Both the position numbers and the translations under genes were made by a program. Positions 16,964 to 25,609 of a DNA stretch of 46,685 bases are shown one piece after another. The notes below the pieces were generated by a model that saw only the letters and a list, made by a program, of their open reading frames with translations, did no database searches and had not been told where the DNA came from. Every line of letters starts with the position of its first letter. The stretch's first letter is position 1. The stretch spans positions 1 to 46,685 of the forward strand of contig JADGRL010000023.1 in assembly GCA_017880865.1 (NCBI GenBank), given 5' to 3'. Source of the stretch: Gallionella sp. Lineage in GTDB: Bacteria > Pseudomonadota > Gammaproteobacteria > Burkholderiales > Gallionellaceae.

Positions 16964-17032
16964 TGGTGAAAAAGAAGAGATTAAAACTCTCACGCCTTGC
17001 GGCGCTAGAACCTAAATCCACGTCCTTTTTAA
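16964..17032 (-). pseudogene. Degenerate tRNA-Leu (TAG) lacking a normal D-arm
   Basis: The minus-strand sequence contains the anticodon loop TTTAGGT (TAG), the class II variable arm CGCCGCAAGGCG and a T-stem GAGAG/CTCTT with the abnormal loop TTTTAAT. The 3' acceptor strand CTTTTTC is followed by ACCA. On the 5' side AAAAAG pairs with the acceptor strand, but it runs almost directly into the anticodon stem: about 20 nt of D-arm are missing. A functional leucine tRNA gene commonly lies before tig in betaproteobacteria, so this looks like its decayed version. A strongly divergent but active tRNA seems unlikely. Confidence 0.6.
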
Positions 17033-17160
17033 CAGCGAAACCATTGCGGTAAAATGATTACAATCAATTCCCAAATGAATTATCTGGAAAATTTCTGGAA
17101 ACCACCGTACTTATCAAGTTCGAAGGATACCACATGAAGATGGCTATTAAAAACCAGTGG

Positions 17161-17367
17161 TCATCGGAAAACCAGATGGCTGGAGTGGATAAAGACAGCT
17201 GCCAATGGGGCAAATACAGTTTTCAGGTAAAATAATGGGCGCGTACCGTCAGTGGTCAGATTGATCCTGAACAGCCCGGAGGCCGGGATCAGCACGATCA
17301 TAATAATCGTGGCTATTTGAACGAATCTTCTTTTCCAGTGATACTGCGGCTGTTGCATTCGCTTCAC
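17161..17367 (-). pseudogene. Short membrane frame resembling the N-terminus of CcoG/NapH-type polyferredoxins
   Basis: The 68-codon frame starts MKRMQQPQYHWKRRFVQ and continues with one membrane segment ending IPASGLFRI, typical of the first transmembrane segment of CcoG/NapH-like 4Fe-4S membrane proteins. After about residue 36 the resemblance stops, and no CxxCxxC motif follows in any frame. It is probably a truncated remnant. A real small membrane protein remains possible. Confidence 0.4.
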
Positions 17368-17401
17368 CTTGACCGTGATTTTTTAAAAGATTATGAGCCA
17401 A

Positions 17402-18772
17402 TTAAATGGCCGGCGAAATATCTGACTGTTGCGAAAAGGTTACGCGCAGCAACGCCCCGCCTAAAATATTTCCTTTTTCAACTTCGATGGATGCGTGATG
17501 GTTATGGACAATTTCACGCACAATGGCCAAGCCAAGCCCGCACCCATCGACGCCTGTCGTGTCGAGTCTGTAAAAACGCTCGAATATCCGTTCGTGTTCT
17601 TCGGTTGGAATTCCGGGCCCGCTATCTTCAACTTCCCAGATTGTTTGACTGGCGGTGCTGTTGCAACGAACCGTAACGATACCACCTGCGGGTGTATAGC
17701 GAAGCGCATTATCAATCAGGTTGTTGGCTAATTCTTCGAGCCAAACCGGGTCTCCCATCACCTTGGCCGGGCTCAGCTCGAAACCGAGATCGATGTTGCG
17801 CTGCCTTGCCAGCGGCATCCAGCGCTCCGCCGCATCACGGGTCAGCTCGGCGAGATCGATCATCTTTGGCGCTTGCATCTGTTGTGGCTCAAGACGGCTC
17901 AAGGTCAGAAGCTGGTGTGCCAGATGAGTGACCCTGCGCGTTCCCGCAACGATTTTTTCAAGGTATTCGCCAGGGGTGGCAGAGCGTAGCGCCATCTCGG
18001 CTTCGGCTTGCAATGCAGCGATCGGCGTGCGCAGCTGGTGCGATGCATCTGCGACGAAATGCCGTTTTGCATCTAGCGCTGCAGAAAGGCGCACCAGCAA
18101 TTCGTTGACCTCTGAAAATATCGGATAAATCTCTTCCGGAATATCTTTCAAGGATAGCTGGCTTAAATCGGTATGCGTTCGCCGCACCAGCTCGTCTTTC
18201 AAAGGAAGAATGCTTGCTAGCCCATGGCGAATACTTCTGCGTATCATGAACATGGCCGCGATAATCAACAGCCCTTCCGGCACCAGCATAGCCAATACGA
18301 TTTCACCCACAAGCCAGTCGCGTTTCAATTTTGTTTCGGCAGAAAGAACGATGAAGGCAGTGCCATTGCGTTCGCTTATCAGGGCCGCGACTCGCACCTT
18401 CTTGCCATTGAATCGACCGTCGTAATAAAGTTTCCCATCTTCAAATGGCTGGACGGGGCGAGGCAGGCCAATGTTGCCTGCTATCGACTTCCCATTGAGA
18501 TCGACGACTTCATAGAACAACTTGTCATAACCATCGATAAGCAGGACTTTTTCGGCAATTTCAGGAAGCTGCAGTTGCACGTGACCGTCCATAATTTCGA
18601 CCTGACTGGCGAGTGCCAGAGACACGTCCATCAACGCCCTGTCGTAGGCTACCGTGGCTTCACGGTGGGCAACGAAATAAACCACGCCAGCCCCGGTGAT
18701 CAGGATTGCGGTCATCAGCGGCAATAATTGCCGGAGCAGTTGCCGCGCGAGGCTAGGCTGTCTGATCTTCAT
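17402..18772 (-). CDS. Sensor histidine kinase (TctE/QseC-like)
   Basis: This 456-residue inner-membrane kinase has two membrane segments (about 17-36 and 155-177) around a periplasmic sensor domain of the TctE type. A HAMP-like linker and the phospho-acceptor His245 in ASHQLRTP follow. The catalytic domain has N box NNLIDNALRY, G1 EDSGPGIP and G2 GCGLGLAI. It overlaps the response regulator gene by 20 bp, and the pair forms one operon. They are divergent from the efflux operon at 19530, which they probably regulate in response to a metal or another toxic compound in the periplasm; the signal itself is unknown. Confidence 0.92.
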   Translation of the reverse strand: MKIRQPSLARQLLRQLLPLMTAILITGAGVVYFVAHREATVAYDRALMDVSLALASQVEIMDGHVQLQLPEIAEKVLLIDGYDKLFYEVVDLNGKSIAGNIGLPRPVQPFEDGKLYYDGRFNGKKVRVAALISERNGTAFIVLSAETKLKRDWLVGEIVLAMLVPEGLLIIAAMFMIRRSIRHGLASILPLKDELVRRTHTDLSQLSLKDIPEEIYPIFSEVNELLVRLSAALDAKRHFVADASHQLRTPIAALQAEAEMALRSATPGEYLEKIVAGTRRVTHLAHQLLTLSRLEPQQMQAPKMIDLAELTRDAAERWMPLARQRNIDLGFELSPAKVMGDPVWLEELANNLIDNALRYTPAGGIVTVRCNSTASQTIWEVEDSGPGIPTEEHERIFERFYRLDTTGVDGCGLGLAIVREIVHNHHASIEVEKGNILGGALLRVTFSQQSDISPAI

Positions 18773-19436
18773 CTGTTTCCAGGCTGTAGCCCAGTCCTCG
18801 CACCGTGCGTATCATCACACCGGATCCTTCCAGTTTGGTACGCAGCCTCGAAATTACTTTTTCCACGGCATTGACGGAATTGATGTCGTCTTGCCAGCCA
18901 TAAAGCGCTTGCAATAATTGCTCCTTGGTGACGATGCGGCGAGCGCGGACAGCGATGTACTCCAGTGCGGCCAGTTCTCTGGAGCTTAATTCGAGCGGCC
19001 TGTCACTTACCAATGCGCGGCGACCAACCGTATCGAGACGCAAAGCGGCGATGCATATTTCAGGGTCGGCAATGCCATGGCTACGGCGTATAAGAGAACG
19101 AATACGCGCTTCCAGTTCGTTCAGCGCGATCGGTTTGACCACGTAGTCGTCCGCGCCCAAATCGAGCAGGCGTACACGTTCATCCACAGCCTCCCGTGCC
19201 GACAAGACCAGAACGGGGGTGTGCTTGCCGGATGCACGCAGACGGCGCAGCACATCCGCACCGTCCATATCCGGCAGACCAAGATCCAGCAGCACAACGT
19301 CATAGTCCTGGCCCAACAGCCAACTATCCGCCTCGCGCCCATTTTTTGCCCAATCAATTACATAGCCCACTTGCTGGAGCGCGCGACAAATCACGTCGGC
19401 CAAGGGAGGGTTGTCTTCAACTAACAGCAGGCGCAT
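18753..19436 (-). CDS. OmpR-family response regulator
   Basis: The 227-residue protein has a receiver domain with acidic residues Glu7/Asp8, phospho-acceptor Asp51 in VLLDLGLP and Lys in YVVKPIAL. A winged-helix DNA-binding domain of the OmpR/QseB type (about 125-220) follows. It is activated by the kinase encoded just downstream. The gene starts 93 bp from the efflux operon on the opposite strand. That shared region must hold its own promoter and probably its binding sites. Confidence 0.93.
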   Translation of the reverse strand: MRLLLVEDNPPLADVICRALQQVGYVIDWAKNGREADSWLLGQDYDVVLLDLGLPDMDGADVLRRLRASGKHTPVLVLSAREAVDERVRLLDLGADDYVVKPIALNELEARIRSLIRRSHGIADPEICIAALRLDTVGRRALVSDRPLELSSRELAALEYIAVRARRIVTKEQLLQALYGWQDDINSVNAVEKVISRLRTKLEGSGVMIRTVRGLGYSLETDEDQTA

Positions 19437-19529
19437 GGGTGGTCAGGAAATGGTCAGCAACGGTTTGCATAATACCCACTTCGATTGTGGAACGGTAAAA
19501 CGAAGCCTTTATAAATTGTGAATCTATTT

Positions 19530-21152
19530 ATGTCTAACACCCGAAAAAGTTTCGTGCCCACCAAAATATTTTCCTCAGTCTTGCTGCTGATTTTAGCCGC
19601 GTTGTCAGGTTGTGCTGTCGGCCCCGATTTCAAACGACCGCCAGCACCCACCGCTGACGGTTATGCACCTGCTGGCCCTATAATCGAGGCAACCGCATCA
19701 GCACCTGTGCTGGCCGGGGAATCGCAAAAATTTAATCCGACAGCGGATATTCCTTTCGATTGGTGGACGCTGTTTCAGTCGCCGCAAATTAACTCGCTGA
19801 TCAAGCGCGCCTTCAAGGCCAATCCCAGCATCGAGTCGGCGCAAGCGGCTTTGCGTCAGGCGCAGGAATATGCAACAGCTCAACAAGGATTTTTTTATCC
19901 GACGGTCGGCGCGAGTTATTCGCCATCGCGCAACAAGCTTGCCGGTAATATGGGCGGGAATTCTCCGGGCATGCAGGGCAATGGCACAGTCATACAGACC
20001 ACATCCAATCCCGCCGGCCCGGCGTTTAACGCGCCGGTCTATTACAATTTCCATGTTGCGCAATTGACCGTCGGTTATGTGCCGGATGTTTTTGGTCTCA
20101 ACCGCAGGCAAGTGGAATCCGCGCAGGCACAAGTAGCCGCGCAAAAATTGCAGCTTGAGGCGACCTATATCACGCTGGCCTCCAATGTAGTCGCGGCGGC
20201 CATACAGGAAGCATCCATCCGCGCCCAGCTTGCGGCGATGGAAAAAATTGTCGCAAGCAACCAGGAAACACTGGTCATTTTGCGCAACCAGCTCAAACTC
20301 GGTTACGTGTCGGGCATGGAAGTCGCAGCTCAAGAATCCGCGTTGGCCTTTGCCGAACAATCGGCGATCCCGCTGCGCAAACAATTGGAACAAACTCGCG
20401 ACCTGATACGCGCGCTGGCAGGCAATTTGCCCAATGAAGATGTGGATGAAAAATTTGAATTGGCCGAGTTGCATTTACCGCCAGAATTGCCGCTGAGTTT
20501 GCCGTCAAAAATTGTCGAGCAACGCCCCGATGTGCGCGCCGCCGAGGAACAATTGCATTTTGCCAGCGCACAGGCCGGGGTCGCCGTCGCCAACACCTTG
20601 CCGCAATTTGCCATTACCGGTGCTATCGGTGGCATGGCATCCAGTCCGGGCTGGATGTTCCGCAGCGGCGGCGGTTTCTTTGATTTGACCGCCAATGTTG
20701 CCTACACAATTTTTGATGGCGGAACCTTGCGCGCCAAGTCGCGCGCCGCACAACAAGCATTGATTCAGGCTGGCGCACAGTATCGCAGCACCGTGATTAC
20801 CGCGTTGCAAAATGTGGCCGATACGCTGCATATCATTCAGTCAGATGCCGACGCACTCAAAGCAGCCGACACCTCCGAGCGAGCCGCGCAGAACACAACC
20901 ACCCTCACCCGCAAGCAATATGAGGTGGGTTACGTCAATTATCAGACGCTGCTCGCCGCCGAGCAAAGCCATCAACTGGCTGTCATCAACCTCATCCAGG
21001 CGCAAACCAATCGCCTCGGTGACACGGCAGCACTCTACCAGGCGCTGGGTGGCGGCTGGTGGAATCATGCTGCCGCCACCTCGTTAAATGATCCAGATAA
21101 ATCGCTTGCCGCACAACCCACCGGTGCGACAACAGCAGGGCTTACTCAATGA
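19530..21152 (+). CDS. NodT-type outer membrane efflux lipoprotein
   Basis: The protein of about 540 residues carries a lipoprotein signal with the lipobox LSGC (about residues 25-28 from the ATG), then AVGPDFKRP as in NodT/OprM-like outer membrane factors. Two repeated outer-membrane-efflux domains follow (about 70-280 and 310-500). It forms the TolC-like exit duct of a tripartite pump. The ATG at 19530 is used; a GTG at 19518 is in frame, and neither has a strong ribosome site. Its stop overlaps the next start as ATGA. CzcC is the usual partner in metal pumps, so a NodT-type partner is somewhat unusual. Confidence 0.88.
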   Translation: MSNTRKSFVPTKIFSSVLLLILAALSGCAVGPDFKRPPAPTADGYAPAGPIIEATASAPVLAGESQKFNPTADIPFDWWTLFQSPQINSLIKRAFKANPSIESAQAALRQAQEYATAQQGFFYPTVGASYSPSRNKLAGNMGGNSPGMQGNGTVIQTTSNPAGPAFNAPVYYNFHVAQLTVGYVPDVFGLNRRQVESAQAQVAAQKLQLEATYITLASNVVAAAIQEASIRAQLAAMEKIVASNQETLVILRNQLKLGYVSGMEVAAQESALAFAEQSAIPLRKQLEQTRDLIRALAGNLPNEDVDEKFELAELHLPPELPLSLPSKIVEQRPDVRAAEEQLHFASAQAGVAVANTLPQFAITGAIGGMASSPGWMFRSGGGFFDLTANVAYTIFDGGTLRAKSRAAQQALIQAGAQYRSTVITALQNVADTLHIIQSDADALKAADTSERAAQNTTTLTRKQYEVGYVNYQTLLAAEQSHQLAVINLIQAQTNRLGDTAALYQALGGGWWNHAAATSLNDPDKSLAAQPTGATTAGLTQ

Positions 21153-22294
21153 AAAAAATTATATGGTTGTCTGCATTCGTGTTAACAGCGGGCATCGGAT
21201 ACTTTGGCTGGCAGAAATTTCACGCTGTTGATATCCCTGCACGTGCGGAAAAACCAGTAGATCGAACTTCTACAGACACGCTAAAATACCCGGCGGATGC
21301 GCCCCAATTGACGTTCCTGCAAATCAAACCGGTTGAAGAATTTCCAGAGCCTTTGGTAGAAGCACTTAACGCGCGCATCGTCTACGATGACAATCACACC
21401 GCACGCGTGTTCTCGCCGATCGCCGGAAGAGTCATCCGAATTTCCGCCGAGGCGGGTCAGCAAGTTAAAGCGGGGGACGCGCTGCTGCAGATTGATTCAC
21501 CGGACTTTGCATCCGCTTCATCGGATAGCGTGAAGGCCAATGCTGATCTGTTGCATAAGCAGCAGACCTATGAGCGTGCGAAGCAGCTGCTCGACATTCA
21601 AGGGATTGCACGCCGCGACGTTGAATCTGCCGAAGCCGATCTGCACCAGGCGGAGGCCGAAGCATTGCGCGCCAAGGCGCACCTGAGAAATTTAGCTGGT
21701 CATGGCACCACCACGGAAGGTCAATTTATACTGCGCGCACCCCTAGCCGGCATCGTCAGTGAGCGTCAGGTGAATGCAGGCAGCGAGGTCAGGCCGGATG
21801 CGACCAATCCGCTGTTTGTCATTACCGACCCGAAACATGTGTGGGTGGTGGCTGATCTGCCGGAAGGACAAATCGCTAATGTCAGGATAGGACAGTCCAT
21901 TTCTGTTGAGGTGGATGCTTATCCCAATGAGGTTTTCACGGGCAAGGTCACGGTAATCAGCGAAACGCTTGATCCTGTCATGCGCCGCTTGCAGGTTCGC
22001 TGCTATGTGGATAACAGTCAGTACAAACTCAAGCCGGAAATGTATGCGCGCATCAGTCCCATTGTTGATGCCAAATCAAAATTGACGCGCGTGCCCAACA
22101 CCGCGTTGTTCACACAAGGGCTATACAGCTTTCTTTTTGTCGAGCAATCGCCCGGCGTTTTGCAACGCCGTCGCGTAACACTTGGCATGCAGGATGCCGA
22201 CGTGACTTACATCAAGGAAGGATTGCGCGCCGGTGAACGTATCGTAACCAGCGGAGCATTATTGCTGAACTCGGAATTGAGCGGTAACGAGTGA
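21149..22294 (+). CDS. RND efflux membrane fusion protein (CzcB-like)
   Basis: This 381-residue periplasmic adaptor has an N-terminal membrane anchor (4-20) and split biotinyl-lipoyl halves (about 75-115 and 195-215). An alpha-helical hairpin of about 75 residues lies between them, with a beta-barrel (about 215-290) and membrane-proximal domain after. No His-rich metal-binding N-terminus is seen. It links the inner-membrane pump and the outer-membrane duct. It overlaps the upstream gene by four bases and the pump gene by one, so all three are translated together. Confidence 0.9.
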   Translation: MKKIIWLSAFVLTAGIGYFGWQKFHAVDIPARAEKPVDRTSTDTLKYPADAPQLTFLQIKPVEEFPEPLVEALNARIVYDDNHTARVFSPIAGRVIRISAEAGQQVKAGDALLQIDSPDFASASSDSVKANADLLHKQQTYERAKQLLDIQGIARRDVESAEADLHQAEAEALRAKAHLRNLAGHGTTTEGQFILRAPLAGIVSERQVNAGSEVRPDATNPLFVITDPKHVWVVADLPEGQIANVRIGQSISVEVDAYPNEVFTGKVTVISETLDPVMRRLQVRCYVDNSQYKLKPEMYARISPIVDAKSKLTRVPNTALFTQGLYSFLFVEQSPGVLQRRRVTLGMQDADVTYIKEGLRAGERIVTSGALLLNSELSGNE

Positions 22295-25200
22295 TGCTCG
22301 AAAAACTTATTACTTTTGCCCTGCAGCAACGCGTATTCGTGCTGGCAGGGGCATCCGTTATTCTGATCGCAGGCTGGCAGGCCATCGAAAACTTGCCGAT
22401 CGAAGCCTTTCCAGATGTGCAGGACGTACAGGTTCAAATAGATACGCTGGTTCCGGGGCAGGCACCCGAAGAGGTTGAGCGTACCATTACCATGCCGATA
22501 GAACGTGAGATGAGCGGTGTGCCGCACATGACTCAGTTGCGTTCAGTATCCATTACCGGGCTGTCGGAAGTCATTCTTACCTTTTCTGATCACACGGATG
22601 ACTATTTTGCGCGCCAGCAGGTCATGGAGAAGTTGCAGAACGTTAACTTTCCATCGGGCATACAACCCAGTCTTGCGCCGCTTTCCAATGCTGTTGGCGA
22701 AGTGTATCGCTATGTGATAGATGCCCCGGCCAGCATGCCGCCCAATGAAGTGCGCGCGTTGCAGGATTGGGTGTTGCGTCCCGCACTTCGCCAGGTGTCC
22801 GGCATAGCCGATGTGGTGAGCTACGGCGGCACGATCAAGGAATATCAGGTACGCGTCAACCCTATGTTGCTGCGCAAATTCAATGTGACCATGAGCCAGG
22901 TCGCACAAGCATTGGGTGCCAATAGCAGCAACAGTGGCGGCGGTATCCTCAAGCGCGGCGATGAAGCGCTGGTAGTGCGCAGCATCGGGATATTTCAGAG
23001 CGTTAAAGATATTGCGCGCGTGGTTGTGATGGCCCAAGGGGGCAAGACCGTATTGGTGAGTGACATTGGCGAGGTCGGCATTGGCGACCGCCCCCGCTCA
23101 GGCATCGTGGCGTTTAACGACCACGACAATGTGGTTCAGGGCATTGTGAGCATGACCAAAGGGCAAAACGCCACCAAGGTCGTGGAGGCGCTGAAAGAAA
23201 AAATACAGCTGATCAGCCCCAAACTCCCGCCGGGAGTGAAGATCGTTCCTTACTATGACCGAACCGATCTGGTGCATCATACCGTACACACGGTTTCCGA
23301 AAACCTGATCATTGGCGCACTGCTGGTGATATCCATTCTCATTATCTTTTTGCGCAACTGGTATGCGGCACTGGCGGTTGCAGTCATCATTCCGCTGTCC
23401 CTGTTGTTCGCATTCATCATGATGGATGCGCGTGGGGTATCGGCTAATCTGATTTCATTGGGAACGGTGGACTTCGGTATCATCATCGACAGTGCCGTGG
23501 TGCTGGTTGAAGCACTGATGGTCAGGCTTGCATTGGCCAAAGCGGATGGAATCGAGGAGCACCAAAACTTCGGTTGGCGCATTCATCTGATCAAGCGGAC
23601 CAGCATCGATTTGGGACGTCCGATCTTGTTCTCCAAGGCCATCATCATTCTGGCCTTCTTGCCGATATTCACTTTTCAGCGCGTGGAAGGAAAGATTTTT
23701 TCGCCGATGGCGTTTACCTTGAGTTTCGCCCTGCTCGGCGCAATCTTGCTGACGCTGACTCTGGTACCTGCATTGCTGAGTTACGCGGTCAGGAACAAAG
23801 ATCTCGCGGAAAAACACAGCGGCTGGATGCACAAGCTGCAAGAACATTACCGCAACCTGTTGCTATGGGCTGAGACTCGCCGCAAACGCATCGTGGCGGC
23901 ATCTGTCGGATTGCTGGTCGTGGCACTGATCGGCGCTCCATTTCTGGGCAGTGAATTTTTGCCCCAACTGGACGAAGGCAACATCTGGCTGACCATCACG
24001 CTACCGCCCGCCACTGTGCTGGACAAGACCAAGGAAATAGAACGGCAGGTTCGCGCCATTCTCAGGTCTTACCCGGAAATAGGTAATGTCACAACCCAGG
24101 TTGGACGTCCCGATGACGGCACCGATCCGAAAGGGCCGAACAATATGGAAATTATGGCCGATCTCAAGCCGCGTGGCACATGGAGATTTGCCGACAAAGA
24201 AGAACTGATTGCCAACATGACGCGCAAGATTCGCGCTATTCCCGGTGTGCCGACCAACTTCTCGCAGGTCATTCAGGATAACGTGGAAGAAGCTTTGTCC
24301 GGTGTCAAGGGTGCCATTGCAATCAAGATATTTGGTCCTGACCTGGAAGTTCTGGAAAACAAGTCAGCACAGGTCGCCAGCGTGATTAGCAGCATTCGCG
24401 GGGCGGCGGACGTGGAAGCGATCAAGGTGGGCGGACAGACCGAATTAAATATCACCCTCGATCGCAGCCGCATGGCGCGTTATGGCCTCAACATCAACGA
24501 CGTGAATGCGACCATTCAGACCGCTATGGGAGGCAGCGCCGTAAACTCGTTCTATGAAGGTGAGCGTCTCTTCGATGTCACTCTGCGCATGGCCGAACCT
24601 TACCGTGATGCAGTGGATGATGTTGGCAATCTGTCTGTGCCGCTACCCGGCGGCGGAACATTGCCGCTCAGTGCAATTGCGAATATTGGAGTGCGTCAGG
24701 GTGCAGCACGGGTCGGTCGCGAAGCGGGAGGCCGTATGGTAGCCGTGAAAGCCAACTTGCTTGGGCGCGATCAGGGTGGATTCGTCGCTGAAGCGATGGA
24801 AAAAGTATCTGAACAGGTGAAATTACCGCCGGGCTATACCATGACCTGGGGCGGGCAGTTCGAGAACCAGCAGCGCGCCAACAAGCGGCTCAAAGTTATT
24901 CTTCCGCTTTCTGCGTTGATGATTTTTGTGCTGCTGTTCTGGGCATTCCGCTCCATGCGCAAGGCACTGCTGGTTATTCTGATGGTACCGTTCACCCTGA
25001 TCGGCGGTATCGCAGGACTTGGGTTGGCCGGGTTGCATCTATCGGTATCGGCGGCAGTCGGTTTTATCGCCGTAGCCGGCATATCGGTGCAAAACGGCGT
25101 GATCATGGTCGAACAATTTATGGAGACCATGCGCAACGGCACAGGCTTGCGCGAGAGTGTGATGGAAGGCGCGGTAGCGCGTCTGCGCCCAATCCTGATG

Positions 25201-25392
25201 ACCGCGCTGATGGCCGGTATCGGTCTGTTGCCTGCGGCGTTGTCGCACGGTATCGGCTCGGAAACGCAACGTCCGTTTGCCGTAGTTATTGTTGGCGGAA
25301 TTATTTCTGCCACACTGTTTACGCTGTTGTTATTGCCGCTGCTGTACCCACTGTTTGCCGATGAGGCACGCCCTCAAAACAAAGATGAATAA
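22294..25392 (+). CDS. RND efflux pump, heavy-metal (CzcA-like) class
   Basis: This protein of about 1032 residues has the RND layout: twelve membrane segments and two large periplasmic loops. TM4 reads DFGIIIDSAVVLVE, keeping Asp393, Asp399 and Glu406 in the CzcA spacing. That pattern marks the heavy-metal efflux branch and conducts protons and metal. The start IENLPIEAFPDVQDVQVQ and PGQAPEEVERTIT are also typical of CzcA. It is probably an exporter of divalent cations such as Zn, Co or Cd driven by the proton gradient. Metal identity cannot be fixed from sequence. The ATG at 22294 overlaps the adaptor stop. Confidence 0.92.
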   Translation: MLEKLITFALQQRVFVLAGASVILIAGWQAIENLPIEAFPDVQDVQVQIDTLVPGQAPEEVERTITMPIEREMSGVPHMTQLRSVSITGLSEVILTFSDHTDDYFARQQVMEKLQNVNFPSGIQPSLAPLSNAVGEVYRYVIDAPASMPPNEVRALQDWVLRPALRQVSGIADVVSYGGTIKEYQVRVNPMLLRKFNVTMSQVAQALGANSSNSGGGILKRGDEALVVRSIGIFQSVKDIARVVVMAQGGKTVLVSDIGEVGIGDRPRSGIVAFNDHDNVVQGIVSMTKGQNATKVVEALKEKIQLISPKLPPGVKIVPYYDRTDLVHHTVHTVSENLIIGALLVISILIIFLRNWYAALAVAVIIPLSLLFAFIMMDARGVSANLISLGTVDFGIIIDSAVVLVEALMVRLALAKADGIEEHQNFGWRIHLIKRTSIDLGRPILFSKAIIILAFLPIFTFQRVEGKIFSPMAFTLSFALLGAILLTLTLVPALLSYAVRNKDLAEKHSGWMHKLQEHYRNLLLWAETRRKRIVAASVGLLVVALIGAPFLGSEFLPQLDEGNIWLTITLPPATVLDKTKEIERQVRAILRSYPEIGNVTTQVGRPDDGTDPKGPNNMEIMADLKPRGTWRFADKEELIANMTRKIRAIPGVPTNFSQVIQDNVEEALSGVKGAIAIKIFGPDLEVLENKSAQVASVISSIRGAADVEAIKVGGQTELNITLDRSRMARYGLNINDVNATIQTAMGGSAVNSFYEGERLFDVTLRMAEPYRDAVDDVGNLSVPLPGGGTLPLSAIANIGVRQGAARVGREAGGRMVAVKANLLGRDQGGFVAEAMEKVSEQVKLPPGYTMTWGGQFENQQRANKRLKVILPLSALMIFVLLFWAFRSMRKALLVILMVPFTLIGGIAGLGLAGLHLSVSAAVGFIAVAGISVQNGVIMVEQFMETMRNGTGLRESVMEGAVARLRPILMTALMAGIGLLPAALSHGIGSETQRPFAVVIVGGIISATLFTLLLLPLLYPLFADEARPQNKDE

Positions 25393-25609
25393 ACGACTCG
25401 CCATATTGCAAAATGTTTGCCGCTTCCATTGCATGTTTTATTATTCAAAATGCATGTTGCTCTTCTTGGGGTTGGGCGAACATCGGCCTCTTCTCCGGAC
25501 AAGACAGTCCTGAAAGCGATTATCGGCGTGCCTTTTTAAAACGCGTCACAAAAAATTTACAATAAACTGTTAGCATTGCGGGTTGATTTTTAAGTTATGG
25601 GTACACGCA

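Noticed and set aside
17317..17676. Plus-strand frame of 119 codons opposite the histidine kinase
   Set aside because: It is the complement of the kinase 3' end and the gap, with no ribosome site and low-complexity Arg/Cys content.
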